This document shows positions 8,147 to 16,279 of a stretch of 28,606 bases of DNA, piece by piece. The translations under genes and the position numbers were made by a program. Each line of letters starts with the position of its first letter. Position 1 is the stretch's first letter. The stretch comes from a bacterium HR20 (lineage in GTDB: Bacteria; Bacteroidota; Ignavibacteria; Kapaibacteriales; NICIL-2). The stretch is taken from contig BEHW01000014.1 of assembly GCA_002898675.1 (NCBI GenBank), forward strand, positions 1 to 28,606, given 5' to 3'. The notes below the pieces were generated by a model that was given only the letters and a program-made list of their open reading frames with translations, did not search any database and had not been told where the DNA came from.

Positions 8147-8662
8147 TTACGGTGCCGCTCGAAGGCTCGGGAGCTGCCGCTGCACTGCAACGCCAATGCC
8201 GTTGGGTATCAGGACCAGGTGCAACGATGTCGAATGATCGAGCCGAAAGCCGGCCATTTCGCCACCAACGTACGCGTCCATGAGGTTGAAGGCATAGATT
8301 GCCACCAGCCAGAGTGCTGCAACATCTCGCTGGTCGCGGTAGAACTCACGTTCGCGGAGTGCAAGGGTTTTGCGACCATCGGTCGAATCGTACTGCTGGT
8401 AGCGCCGGTCAGCGTCGAGGAAGCGTGCGTTGTTCCAAGCAACAATGCCACCGACGGCAGCGCTTGCGCCGAAAAAGAGCGCAGCTTTAGGTACTGAGCC
8501 ATAGTAAAGCTGCCCCCAGCCGGGGAGGATGGCAGATCGCCAGAGCGCACCGAGCGGCGTAACGCTATCTCGAACTGCCGATGTATCTGCGCTCGCATGT
8601 GCGACAAGGCACGTTGCTAGCACACTACCCAACAGCGATAAGCTCAATTTCAACAAGTGCAT
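8147..8662 (-). CDS. DUF5683-type exported/membrane protein
   Basis: A 171-residue protein with an N-terminal signal peptide (about 1-25). The block WRSAILPGWGQLYYGSVPKA (about 41-60) is the hallmark of DUF5683-type proteins common in Bacteroidetes and relatives. Two more hydrophobic stretches follow (about 61-77 and 114-130), so it is probably an inner-membrane or envelope protein. Its role is unknown. The first 38 bases of the gene, encoding the signal peptide start, overlap the 3' end of the upstream ridA-like gene, which implies translational coupling. pepA follows 35 bases downstream. Confidence 0.78.
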   Translation of the reverse strand: MHLLKLSLSLLGSVLATCLVAHASADTSAVRDSVTPLGALWRSAILPGWGQLYYGSVPKAALFFGASAAVGGIVAWNNARFLDADRRYQQYDSTDGRKTLALREREFYRDQRDVAALWLVAIYAFNLMDAYVGGEMAGFRLDHSTSLHLVLIPNGIGVAVQRQLPSLRAAP

Positions 8663-9002
8663 CCTTCGGAAGTCGGGAAACTTCGACGGTCGAGCGTGCA
8701 GGTTTTGAGGAACTGAAGTATCGTTCGTACACTGCGTTCATCTCGGCAAAAGAATCCATCGAGTGGAGAAAGACCGTCGTCTTGACGACATTGTCCAGCG
8801 AGAGTCCTACCGCGGCCAGCATTGCTGCGATGTTGCGGCAGATTTGGTCAGTTTGCTCGGCTACCGTAGTACCGACAAGCACTCCATCGGGGCCAAGGGC
8901 AATTTGCCCTGAGAAAAAGTACCACTGCCCATTCACGCGAACGATAGGTGAATATGGACCGATTGGCGCTGGTGCGCCTGGAGGCGTGAGTGTTTCCTTC
9001 AT
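8625..9002 (-). CDS. RidA family enamine/imine deaminase
   Basis: A 125-residue YjgF/YER057c/UK114-family protein. RidA trimers hydrolyse reactive 2-aminoacrylate and other enamines released by PLP enzymes. The family core is present: GPYSP near residues 15-19, FFSGQI near 29-34, the conserved Arg103 in KPARSTVEV and the carboxylate Glu120 in VEIE. The length is typical. It lies 24 bases after the FtsB-like gene and overlaps the next gene by 38 bases in a different frame, part of the same minus-strand block. Confidence 0.92.
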   Translation of the reverse strand: MKETLTPPGAPAPIGPYSPIVRVNGQWYFFSGQIALGPDGVLVGTTVAEQTDQICRNIAAMLAAVGLSLDNVVKTTVFLHSMDSFAEMNAVYERYFSSSKPARSTVEVSRLPKDALVEIELIAVG

Positions 9003-9026
9003 TGCAGCAGCAAAGAGATCGTGGAA

Positions 9027-9362
9027 CTACCGACTTGAGTCAACGACAACGAGGACGATCTCGCCTGGACGGATCATGCCGTATCGCTCGCGAGCCAATT
9101 GTTCGAGCAAGAGCGTGTCGCGTTCGAGCCGCGTTGCGTACTGCCGCAGGGAGTCGAGCATGCGGCGTTTTTCGGCAATGGCAGCATCGAGCGCAGTATC
9201 GTTGTGCTCCAGCTCGACTCGTGTCAAAAGTCCGTAGCGGGAAAACATCAGCCACACGGCGAGCACGATTGCTCCACCCACGAGCCACGTGCGTGGGCGC
9301 TGAGCGATTCCGAGAAGCCGATCGAGCAGTTTCACAGTGCGCAAAATTAGGCGCTGCTCCAT
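9027..9362 (-). CDS. FtsB/DivIC-like septum formation initiator
   Basis: A 111-residue bitopic membrane protein: a short basic cytoplasmic N-terminus (1-26), one membrane segment (about 27-41), then a periplasmic coiled coil (about 50-90). It ends with LARERYGMIRPGEIVLVV, the conserved tail of the FtsB/DivIC family. These proteins bridge FtsL and FtsQ in the divisome. It is the first gene of the minus-strand block and is divergent from the Fur-family gene across only 44 bases, so the shared promoter region is very compact. Confidence 0.85.
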   Translation of the reverse strand: MEQRLILRTVKLLDRLLGIAQRPRTWLVGGAIVLAVWLMFSRYGLLTRVELEHNDTALDAAIAEKRRMLDSLRQYATRLERDTLLLEQLARERYGMIRPGEIVLVVVDSSR

Positions 9363-9406
9363 CGGCCATCGGAAAGAGCGTGTTGTATATTCGCTCCGCC
9401 AACCTG

Positions 9407-9913
9407 ATGCACACGCTGATGAAGCACGCAGTGCCCGACGTCGAACAGCTTCGCGAGCAGTTCCGCGTATTTCTGCGGACGAAAATGTACCGCAACACGC
9501 AAGAGCGCTTCCGTGTGCTCGAGCGAGTTGCTGAGCTGGATCGGCACTTTACTGCCGACGAGCTTTACGTGTACATGAACACACGCGGCGATAAAATCTC
9601 ACGGGCGACGGTCTACTCGACGCTCGATCTGCTCACGCGCTGCAACATCTTGGTCAAGCATCGCTTCCAGGGCGACAGCGCGACCTACGAACTGGCAGCG
9701 CGCAAGCCGAATCACGACCACCTCATTTGCCGTGACTGCGGGCACATGATCGAGTTCCAGGAAAGCGCATTACTCGCACTCCAGGATGCTATCGCAGAGC
9801 GCTACGGCATGCGCGCGTTGCGGCATTCGCTGCAAATTTTCGCCCAGTGCCGTGACCAGGAACACTGCGCGCATCGGCGTCATGGGGAAGATTCCACCAC
9901 GTCTGACGACTAA
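9407..9913 (+). CDS. Fur-family metal-responsive transcriptional regulator
   Basis: A 168-residue protein from ATG 9407; ATG 9419 is an equally possible start (164 residues). The winged helix is residues about 20-90, with recognition helix SRATVYSTLDLL (65-76). Metal-site candidates are His47 and Glu52, the HDH triad 103-105 and His140. Structural zinc cysteines are Cys108/Cys111 (CRDCG) and Cys148/Cys154. The CxxC and the second Cys pair match Fur, Zur or PerR, so the metal sensed cannot be decided from sequence. topA starts seven bases downstream, so the two are almost surely co-transcribed. A possible -7 element TATATTCG (9386-9393, one mismatch to TAnnTTTG) lies in the 44-base divergent gap; a start there would suit ATG 9419 better. 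Confidence 0.9.
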   Translation: MHTLMKHAVPDVEQLREQFRVFLRTKMYRNTQERFRVLERVAELDRHFTADELYVYMNTRGDKISRATVYSTLDLLTRCNILVKHRFQGDSATYELAARKPNHDHLICRDCGHMIEFQESALLALQDAIAERYGMRALRHSLQIFAQCRDQEHCAHRRHGEDSTTSDD

Positions 9914-9920
9914 CAACACT

Positions 9921-12416
9921 ATGCCTGCTCGCGACCTTGTCATTGTTGAATCCCCGACCAAAGCCCGCACGATTCGCCGGTTCCTGGGCGATGGCTACAC
10001 TGTTGAATCCTCGCAAGGGCATGTCCGCGATTTACCGGAGGACAAACTCGGCGTGGAGATCGAGAAAGGGTTCCAACCCACCTACATTGTCATTGCCGAT
10101 CGGGAGCCAATTCTCCAGCGATTGCGGAAGTTAGCCTCCGAAGCAGGAACGATTCTCCTGGCGACTGATGAAGATCGCGAAGGGGAAGCGATTGCCTGGC
10201 ACTTGGCAGAAGTGCTCAAGCTCGACCAGGCGAAGACAAAGCGCATCGTCTTCCATGAAATCACACGCTCGGCGATCGAACGTGCCATTGCAAATCCGCG
10301 AAGCATTGACATGAACTTGGTCAATGCCCAGCAAGCACGCCGCATCCTCGATCGGCTCGTGGGGTATAAGCTTTCGCCGCTGGTGTGGAGGAAAGTTGCT
10401 GGTGCGCCATCGGCGGGGCGTGTTCAATCAGTTGCAGTACGTCTGATTGTCGAGCGAGAGCGGGAAATCGAGTCGTTCGTGCCGACCGAGCAGTACCGCC
10501 TTCGCGGACGCTTCCGCACAGCGAAAGGCGAGCTTGTTCGCGCAGAACTCGACCGTCGGCTCGACGATGCGGAAGCAGCGCGTGCAGTGCTCTCGAAGCT
10601 CATCGGTGCAACCTTCACGGTTGAATCTCTCCAGACCAAGCCAGGAAAAAAATCTCCACCGCCACCATTTACAACGTCCACACTCCAGCAGGAAGCCTCA
10701 CGGCGGTTCGGGATGCCGATTCGAGTCACCATGCAGATCGCGCAACAGCTCTACGAATCGGGCTACATCACCTACATGCGCACTGACTCAGTTACCTTGA
10801 GCGAGGAAGCACTGGCTGCAGCAGGCGAAACTATCGTCGAACTGTTCGGCAAGCGGTATCACAACCGGCGACAGTACCAGACGAAGGTTGCCAACGCGCA
10901 AGAAGCGCACGAAGCTATCCGCCCGACGGATTTTTCGCGTCGCACACTCGATGGGGAAAGCCGTCAGGCACAGCAACTCTACGAGCTGATTTGGAAACGT
11001 GCGCTTGCCTCGCAGATGAGCGACGCAGAGCTGGAGCGCACGGTCGTGACCATTGCGCCCTCGCACAATGAAGAGCGCTTCATTGCCGAAGGCGAAGTGA
11101 TCACCTTCGATGGATTCTTGCGGCTCTACTCCGACCAACGTGATGAAGACGCCGAGAGCGAGGATCCAAGCCAATCAACACTGCCTTCGCTCGCAGTAGG
11201 GGAGCAGCTTTTCCCTGAAGACCTTTGGGCACGCCAAACATTCTCGCGGCCACCGGCGCGCTACACCGAAGCAAGCCTTGTCCGCAAGCTCGAAGAACTC
11301 GGTATCGGCAGGCCCTCGACGTATGCGACGATCATCGGTCGGATTCAAGAGCGCGGGTACGTCGAGCGCAGAAGCGCCGATGGCACAACGCGAGATATTC
11401 AGGTCCTTCGGCTTCGCGATGGCGCGATCGTCGAGGAAACCGAAACGGAGGTTGTCGGTGCTGAGCGCAATAAGCTCTTCCCGACGGCGATTGGGAATTT
11501 GGTAACCGATTTCCTCACCGAGCACTTCCCAGACATTGTGGACTACCAATTCACTGCAACAGTCGAGGAGCAATTCGACCAAATCGCGCGTGGCGAACTC
11601 TACTGGCAGACGATGCTCGAGAGCTTCTACAAACCGTTCGAGCAGCGGCTCGGCCAAGTCATTGCCACTGCGCCGAGCGTCGGACGTCGAATGCTCGGCA
11701 GAGATCCTCAGACTGGGGAAGACGTCTACGTTGGGATCAATCGCTACCAGCGATTCTACGTTCAGCGGGGGGATCGCTTTGCGAATATTCCGAGTGCGGA
11801 GCAGCTCGATGCGCTTACGTTGGATCGTGCACTCTACTACCTGCAATTCCCGCGCGTGCTCGGTCAGCACAAGGGAGGTGAGGTGGTCGTAGCGTTCAAC
11901 GATCGCGGACCGTACATTGAATGGCGCACCGAGACAGGGCGGCGGTTTGCTTCGCTTCCTGCTGGCCTGGATCCTGCAACGATCGAGCTCGGCGATGCTG
12001 TTTCCATCCTGGAGCATGCTGAATCCAATGCTCAAGAGCGCGTGCGAACACGAAACATCGGTACTACACCGGATGGAAAACACGTTGCTGTTGGGGTTGG
12101 GCGGTACGGTCCATACGTGCGCATCGGCGATGAGTTTGTGTCCATCGCCGCTGAACAAGTCAATACAATCACACTCGAGCAAGCGTTGCAGTTGCTCGAG
12201 GAAAAGCGTCAGCAGCAGGAGCGCCGCATTCTTCGGCGGTTTGAGGAAAATCCGAAGGCACTGATCGTGCAGGGAAAGACAAAGCCGTACCTGCAAGTCG
12301 GCAGAAAGATTTACTGGCTTCCCGATGGTGCCAACTACGAGCAGCTTTCGCTCGACGAATGCCTTGCAATCGCAATCCCAGCGAAATCACAACGCGCATC
12401 ACGGCGGAAGAAATGA
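9921..12416 (+). CDS. topA: DNA topoisomerase I (type IA)
   Basis: At 831 residues from ATG 9921, this enzyme relaxes negative supercoils by single-strand passage. The TOPRIM domain starts at once (LVIVESPTKA, Glu10) and holds the acidic triad in TDEDREGEA (Asp83, Asp85, Glu87). The catalytic tyrosine is Tyr285 in GYITYMRTDS. EAHEAIRPTD (327-336) and GIGRPSTYATI (461-471) are conserved. The C-terminus has no zinc fingers, and I count only one cysteine in the whole protein. Instead, about four Topo_C-type repeats run from 592 to 816 (each with VYVGI/VVVAF/VAVGV..Y..YVR..D patterns), as in Bacteroidetes and actinobacterial enzymes. It sits between the Fur-family gene (7 bases) and a permease (27 bases). 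Confidence 0.97.
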   Translation: MPARDLVIVESPTKARTIRRFLGDGYTVESSQGHVRDLPEDKLGVEIEKGFQPTYIVIADREPILQRLRKLASEAGTILLATDEDREGEAIAWHLAEVLKLDQAKTKRIVFHEITRSAIERAIANPRSIDMNLVNAQQARRILDRLVGYKLSPLVWRKVAGAPSAGRVQSVAVRLIVEREREIESFVPTEQYRLRGRFRTAKGELVRAELDRRLDDAEAARAVLSKLIGATFTVESLQTKPGKKSPPPPFTTSTLQQEASRRFGMPIRVTMQIAQQLYESGYITYMRTDSVTLSEEALAAAGETIVELFGKRYHNRRQYQTKVANAQEAHEAIRPTDFSRRTLDGESRQAQQLYELIWKRALASQMSDAELERTVVTIAPSHNEERFIAEGEVITFDGFLRLYSDQRDEDAESEDPSQSTLPSLAVGEQLFPEDLWARQTFSRPPARYTEASLVRKLEELGIGRPSTYATIIGRIQERGYVERRSADGTTRDIQVLRLRDGAIVEETETEVVGAERNKLFPTAIGNLVTDFLTEHFPDIVDYQFTATVEEQFDQIARGELYWQTMLESFYKPFEQRLGQVIATAPSVGRRMLGRDPQTGEDVYVGINRYQRFYVQRGDRFANIPSAEQLDALTLDRALYYLQFPRVLGQHKGGEVVVAFNDRGPYIEWRTETGRRFASLPAGLDPATIELGDAVSILEHAESNAQERVRTRNIGTTPDGKHVAVGVGRYGPYVRIGDEFVSIAAEQVNTITLEQALQLLEEKRQQQERRILRRFEENPKALIVQGKTKPYLQVGRKIYWLPDGANYEQLSLDECLAIAIPAKSQRASRRKK

Positions 12417-12443
12417 TGTCTCACTTCTTGGAGCGGAGCGTTT

Positions 12444-13916
12444 ATGCCCAACCTACTGTTCGTGAAGAAGTCCATCGAACAGCTTCAAGCTGAAGCAGCT
12501 GGCATCGGCGAAACCCACACGCTCAAGCGCACACTCGGAGCGTTCAGTTTGGTTCTGCTCGGAATTGGTGCGATCATCGGTGCTGGGCTGTTTTCGCTCA
12601 CTGGAATTGCTGCTGCTCACCATGCAGGCCCTGCAGTGACACTCTCCTACGTTCTGGCAGCGATCGGCTGTGCATTTGCAGCGCTGTGCTACGCAGAATT
12701 CGCTTCGATGATCCCAATCGCAGGGAGTGCCTACACGTACTCCTATGCGACGATGGGCGAACTGATTGCATGGATTATCGGCTGGGATTTGGTGCTCGAG
12801 TACGCAGTGGGAGCTGCAACAGTTGCGGTGAGCTGGTCCCGCTATTTTTCAAAGTTGCTCGAAAGCTTCGGGCTGCACTTGCCAGCAGTAGTGATGATGT
12901 CTCCCTTCGAGCACCAGACCATGTCAGATGGGACGATCGTCCATGGCGTTATCAATCTCCCAGCAGTAGCGGTGATCGTGATCATCTCGCTGCTATTGAT
13001 GCGTGGAACGCGGGAATCAGCAGCGTTCAACGCATTCATCGTTGTGCTCAAAGTTGCGGTCATCATTACGTTCATCGTGCTCGGGTGGGGATACATCAAC
13101 CCGGAAAACTATGTGCCGTACATTCCACCGAACACTGGAGTATTTGGTGAGTTCGGGTGGTCGGGGATATTCACCGGTGCTGCGATTGTCTTTTTTGCGT
13201 TTATCGGGTTCGATGCTGTTTCCACGGCAGCGCAAGAAGCGCGCAATCCCCAGAAGGATATGCCAATTGGGATCATCGGCTCACTGGCGATCTGCACGGT
13301 GCTCTACGTTCTCTTCTCGCACGTGCTGACGGGGCTGGAGAACTACAAAAACTTTGCTGGCGAAGCTGCACCGGTCGCGCTTGCGATTTCACATACGCCG
13401 TACCTCTGGCTCCAGCAGGCAATCATCATCGCAATATTGGCTGGCTATACATCGGTGATGCTCGTGATGCTGCTGGGGCAATCGCGGGTGTTCTACTCGA
13501 TTTCGAAAGATGGACTCTTGCCGCGTGTGTTTTCGGACATTCACCCACGCTTTCGGACTCCGTGGAAGTCGAACGCACTGTTTGCAGTGTTTGTTAGCTC
13601 TTTGGCTGGCTTTCTGCCGATCACCATCGTTGGTGAGATGACCAGTATTGGGACGCTGTTTGCATTCATTTTGGTCAGTCTCGGTGTGTTGATACTCCGC
13701 TATACGCAGCCGTCGGTGCCACGTGCATTTCGCACGCCGTGGGTGCCGTTTGTACCGATCATGGGCGTCATCACATGCGCTGCGATGATGTACAGCCTGC
13801 CATGGGATACCTGGCTTCGCTTGGTTCTGTGGATGGCAATCGGACTTGCGATTTACTTTGGCTATAGCGTAAAGCGGAGCCATCTTCGGAAAGCAGCCAT
13901 CGCCCAGGTGCAGTAG
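12444..13916 (+). CDS. APC-superfamily amino acid permease (CAT-like)
   Basis: A 490-residue integral membrane transporter with about 12 helices. TM1 carries GIGAIIGAGLFSLTG (41-55), the broken-helix substrate site of the LeuT fold. The GSAYTYSYA and FAFIGFDAVSTAAQEARNPQKD blocks are typical of the cationic amino acid transporter (CAT) branch; YfnA-like proteins are the usual bacterial members. Substrate is not predictable beyond an amino acid, probably taken up with protons. ATG 12444 follows topA by 27 bases. A second permease of a different APC branch follows nine bases later, so both appear to share the fur-topA transcript. Confidence 0.9.
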   Translation: MPNLLFVKKSIEQLQAEAAGIGETHTLKRTLGAFSLVLLGIGAIIGAGLFSLTGIAAAHHAGPAVTLSYVLAAIGCAFAALCYAEFASMIPIAGSAYTYSYATMGELIAWIIGWDLVLEYAVGAATVAVSWSRYFSKLLESFGLHLPAVVMMSPFEHQTMSDGTIVHGVINLPAVAVIVIISLLLMRGTRESAAFNAFIVVLKVAVIITFIVLGWGYINPENYVPYIPPNTGVFGEFGWSGIFTGAAIVFFAFIGFDAVSTAAQEARNPQKDMPIGIIGSLAICTVLYVLFSHVLTGLENYKNFAGEAAPVALAISHTPYLWLQQAIIIAILAGYTSVMLVMLLGQSRVFYSISKDGLLPRVFSDIHPRFRTPWKSNALFAVFVSSLAGFLPITIVGEMTSIGTLFAFILVSLGVLILRYTQPSVPRAFRTPWVPFVPIMGVITCAAMMYSLPWDTWLRLVLWMAIGLAIYFGYSVKRSHLRKAAIAQVQ

Positions 13917-13925
13917 GAGGTCCCC

Positions 13926-15437
13926 ATGCACGAGAAACCCGAAGGAGCAGAGTTTCGTCGCACCGTGACGTTGCTCGATGCGACGATGGTCGTCGCAGGC
14001 ATTATGATTGGCTCTGGGATTTTCATCGTCAGTGCAGACATTGCGCGGAACGTAGGTTCGGCGGGGTGGTTGCTTGTTGTCTGGCTCATCACGGGGGTGA
14101 TCACGCTCACGGGCGCGCTCAGCTACGGCGAACTGGCCGGCATGTTCCCTCAAGCAGGGGGGCAGTACGTGTACTTGCGCGAAGCGTACAACCCGCTCAT
14201 AGCATTCCTGTATGGTTGGACGTTCTTTTTGGTCATTCAAACTGGCTCCATCGCTGCGGTTGGGGTTGCGTTCGCAAAGTTTACAGCGGTGCTCTTACCA
14301 GCGTTCAGCGAGTCGAATGTGGTTGTGCGCGTCGGAGGAATCACGGTGAGCATGGCACAGCTGCTGGCGATTGGCGTTATCGTCGCACTGACGTGGCTCA
14401 ACACCCGTGGCATTCGGATTGGTACGCTCGTCCAGAATGTGTTCACGTTTGGGAAAATTGGATCGCTGGTTGTGCTCATCTTGCTTGCGGTGATCGGCTA
14501 CAACCACGTTGCCATCGAGCAGAACCTGGCAACGTTCTGGGATGCATCGCGCGTTGCAGTTGGGAGCGATGGCAGTGTCCTTACCACCGCACTTTCAGGT
14601 ATTGGGCTTGTTGTCGCGTTAGCAGTCGCGCAAGTCGGCTCGCTGTTTTCGAGCGATGGATGGAACAACATCACCTTCGCAGCAGGAGAGGTCGTTCGTC
14701 CGCAGCGAACAATTCCGCTTGCACTGACACTTGGGACGGTGATCGTGACGGTGCTCTACCTTCTGGTGAACGTCGCATACATTGTGACGTTGCCCGTCCG
14801 TGGGGTGCCGAACGGGGCTACGCCTTTAGAGCAGGGCATCCAATTCGCAGCAGCAGACCGTGTGGGTGCGGCAGCAGCGGAGGTGATGTTCCCTGGTATC
14901 GGAGCGATACTGATGGCTGTGCTCATCATGATTTCGACATTTGGTTGCGACAATGGCATGATCCTCGCCGGAGCACGATGCTACTATGCGATGGCGCGGG
15001 ATGGACTTTTCTTCGCATCGGTTGGCCGGCTCAATCGCTTCGGTGCACCAGCGACGGCACTCTGGGTGCAAGCGCTCTGGGCAAGTGTGCTCTGCCTTTC
15101 AGGCCGCTATGGGGATTTGCTCGACTACGTCGTCTTCGCTGTGCTTGTGTTCTACGTCTTGACCGTTGCTGGGATTTTCCTTCTGCGCTGGCAGCGGCCA
15201 GACATCGAGCGTCCGATCAAAGCGGTTGGGTATCCCGTTCTGCCCGCGCTGTACATTGTCGCTGCTGCATTCATCTGCGTCGTTCTGCTGGTAGAAAAGC
15301 CGAATTACACCTACCCTGGACTTGCGATTGTCCTGGCAGGTGTGCCGGTGTACTACCTGTGGCGCTGGCGTGCGGTGCGTCGCGAGCAGCTATTTGATAG
15401 GAATGCGGAAGTAGTAAGCCAGCCCGAGCGCCAGTGA
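13926..15437 (+). CDS. APC-superfamily amino acid permease (LAT-like)
   Basis: A 503-residue membrane transporter with about 12 helices. The first helix reads VVAGIMIGSGIFIVSADIA (20-38), followed by GALSYGELAGMFPQAGGQYVYLREA, features of the L-type amino acid transporter branch (SteT/YhfM-like exchangers) rather than the CAT branch. The start is well fixed: AGGAGGT (13915-13921) precedes ATG 13926 by four bases and overlaps the upstream TAG, so coupling is likely. The 3' end overlaps a convergent beta-barrel gene by 48 bases. Substrate is unknown; exchange of neutral amino acids is a guess from the branch. Confidence 0.9.
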   Translation: MHEKPEGAEFRRTVTLLDATMVVAGIMIGSGIFIVSADIARNVGSAGWLLVVWLITGVITLTGALSYGELAGMFPQAGGQYVYLREAYNPLIAFLYGWTFFLVIQTGSIAAVGVAFAKFTAVLLPAFSESNVVVRVGGITVSMAQLLAIGVIVALTWLNTRGIRIGTLVQNVFTFGKIGSLVVLILLAVIGYNHVAIEQNLATFWDASRVAVGSDGSVLTTALSGIGLVVALAVAQVGSLFSSDGWNNITFAAGEVVRPQRTIPLALTLGTVIVTVLYLLVNVAYIVTLPVRGVPNGATPLEQGIQFAAADRVGAAAAEVMFPGIGAILMAVLIMISTFGCDNGMILAGARCYYAMARDGLFFASVGRLNRFGAPATALWVQALWASVLCLSGRYGDLLDYVVFAVLVFYVLTVAGIFLLRWQRPDIERPIKAVGYPVLPALYIVAAAFICVVLLVEKPNYTYPGLAIVLAGVPVYYLWRWRAVRREQLFDRNAEVVSQPERQ

Positions 15438-16142
15438 TGCAGGGCGCGGGTTGTTGTCCGCACTCGGAGTTGTGTAGTTATCGCGACTGTAAATGTAGCT
15501 ACGGTAGTCGCTGTAGAGGCCGCTGATGGTATAGCCCGCCATAACGTACAGGTTCAAATGTCCGGTTCGGTGTTCCCATACCGGGAAGTTCCCGCCAAGG
15601 CGGAGTTCGACGAGTGTTCCAAGGTGCTCACTTCCCAGTTCGCGGGTGCCATCAGTGACAACGGTGACGTCGTTGCCGCTTTTTGTTTGAGCGCGTCCAC
15701 TCGGCGAAACGCCAATGTTGACACCAAGTACAACGCCACTTAGGTTCACATGGGGAAAAATATTGACGTAGCTGTACCGTTCAACGATGGAATTGGCATC
15801 GGTGACGCCGCTTTCTGGTTGGTTGACAAACGAATACGTTGCGTACCCAATGTCCACTCCAGCACCAATGCGTCCACCCGCTTGGAATGGTGCGAAGATG
15901 GAAATGCCGAGGTCGGGCAGAGGGTTGAAGTTGAGATCGGTCTTCCTCCCCTTGGCAACGGTAGTATTGACGCCAGCTTTCGCTGCAACGAACGCACCAA
16001 CGGAAATTGCGTAGTCAGCTGTTGGCTGCGTGATTGACTGAGTGGGCTGTTCTTCGGCAGGGCGCAGGGTGCGCTGAGGGATCTGCGCATATGCAGCAAG
16101 AGCTACAACCAACAGCATGCAGGAACAAGCACGGCGAATCAT
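15390..16142 (-). CDS. Putative outer-membrane beta-barrel protein
   Basis: A 250-residue protein with a Sec signal (about 1-20, cleavage likely after AYAQ). After a Thr/Gln/Pro-rich linker (21-42) the sequence alternates polar and hydrophobic residues with many Gly and aromatic residues. It ends in strands such as GNFPVWEHRTGHLNLYVMAGY and ...LALGLAYYFRIPIK, as in OmpW/porin-like small barrels of the FCB group. No specific family is recognised. On the minus strand a TATGTTTC element (16161-16168, one mismatch to TAnnTTTG) lies 18 bases before the start. Its 3' end overlaps the convergent permease gene by 48 bases, with no room for a terminator of either. Confidence 0.7.
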   Translation of the reverse strand: MIRRACSCMLLVVALAAYAQIPQRTLRPAEEQPTQSITQPTADYAISVGAFVAAKAGVNTTVAKGRKTDLNFNPLPDLGISIFAPFQAGGRIGAGVDIGYATYSFVNQPESGVTDANSIVERYSYVNIFPHVNLSGVVLGVNIGVSPSGRAQTKSGNDVTVVTDGTRELGSEHLGTLVELRLGGNFPVWEHRTGHLNLYVMAGYTISGLYSDYRSYIYSRDNYTTPSADNNPRPASLALGLAYYFRIPIK

Positions 16143-16215
16143 GCGAAGCTTTCAGAAGGTGAAACATATCAGTTGACGCGAACATAAGGTGCAGACTCCC
16201 GTTTTCGAGCATCCG

Positions 16216-16223
16216 TAATTTTG
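16216..16223 (+). promoter_or_regulatory. Candidate -7 element (TAATTTTG) of sdhCAB
   Basis: An exact TAnnTTTG lies 56 bases before the sdhC ATG in the 137-base divergent gap. No clear -33 TTTG is seen at 19-21 bases upstream. It is followed directly by an inverted repeat (16223-16251), so the predicted transcription start falls within that repeat. Confidence 0.45.
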
Positions 16224-16251
16224 GAACGTTCAAGGCAAAGCTTGTTGTTCC
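16223..16251 (+). repeat. Interrupted inverted repeat in the sdhC leader
   Basis: GGAAC (16223-16227) pairs with GTTCC (16247-16251), and inside it CAAG (16231-16234) pairs with CTTG (16241-16244) around a six-base loop. It lies at or just after the predicted start of the sdh transcript. It could be an operator or a 5' leader stem; with only nine pairs it could also be chance. Confidence 0.3.
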
Positions 16252-16279
16252 TGCGGTTGAACTGATCCAGCGTGACCAC

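Noticed and set aside
9386..9393. TATATTCG as the promoter of the Fur-family gene
   Set aside because: It has one mismatch, no -33 partner and would give a leader of only a few bases for ATG 9407; it is mentioned in the gene entry but not listed as a feature.
11175..12296. A 373-codon open frame on the minus strand inside topA
   Set aside because: It is fully antisense to a textbook topoisomerase I; its translation is rich in Cys, Arg and Leu with no family motif. High GC and a codon-position shadow explain it.
13577..13590. CACTG-TTTG-CAGTG hairpin in the first permease
   Set aside because: It is a short palindrome inside well-conserved coding sequence with no T-run; chance is sufficient.
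13389..14240. A 283-codon minus-strand open frame across the junction of the two permeases
   Set aside because: The translation is dominated by His, Arg, Asn and Asp with no domain pattern, and it is antisense to two well-supported transporters.
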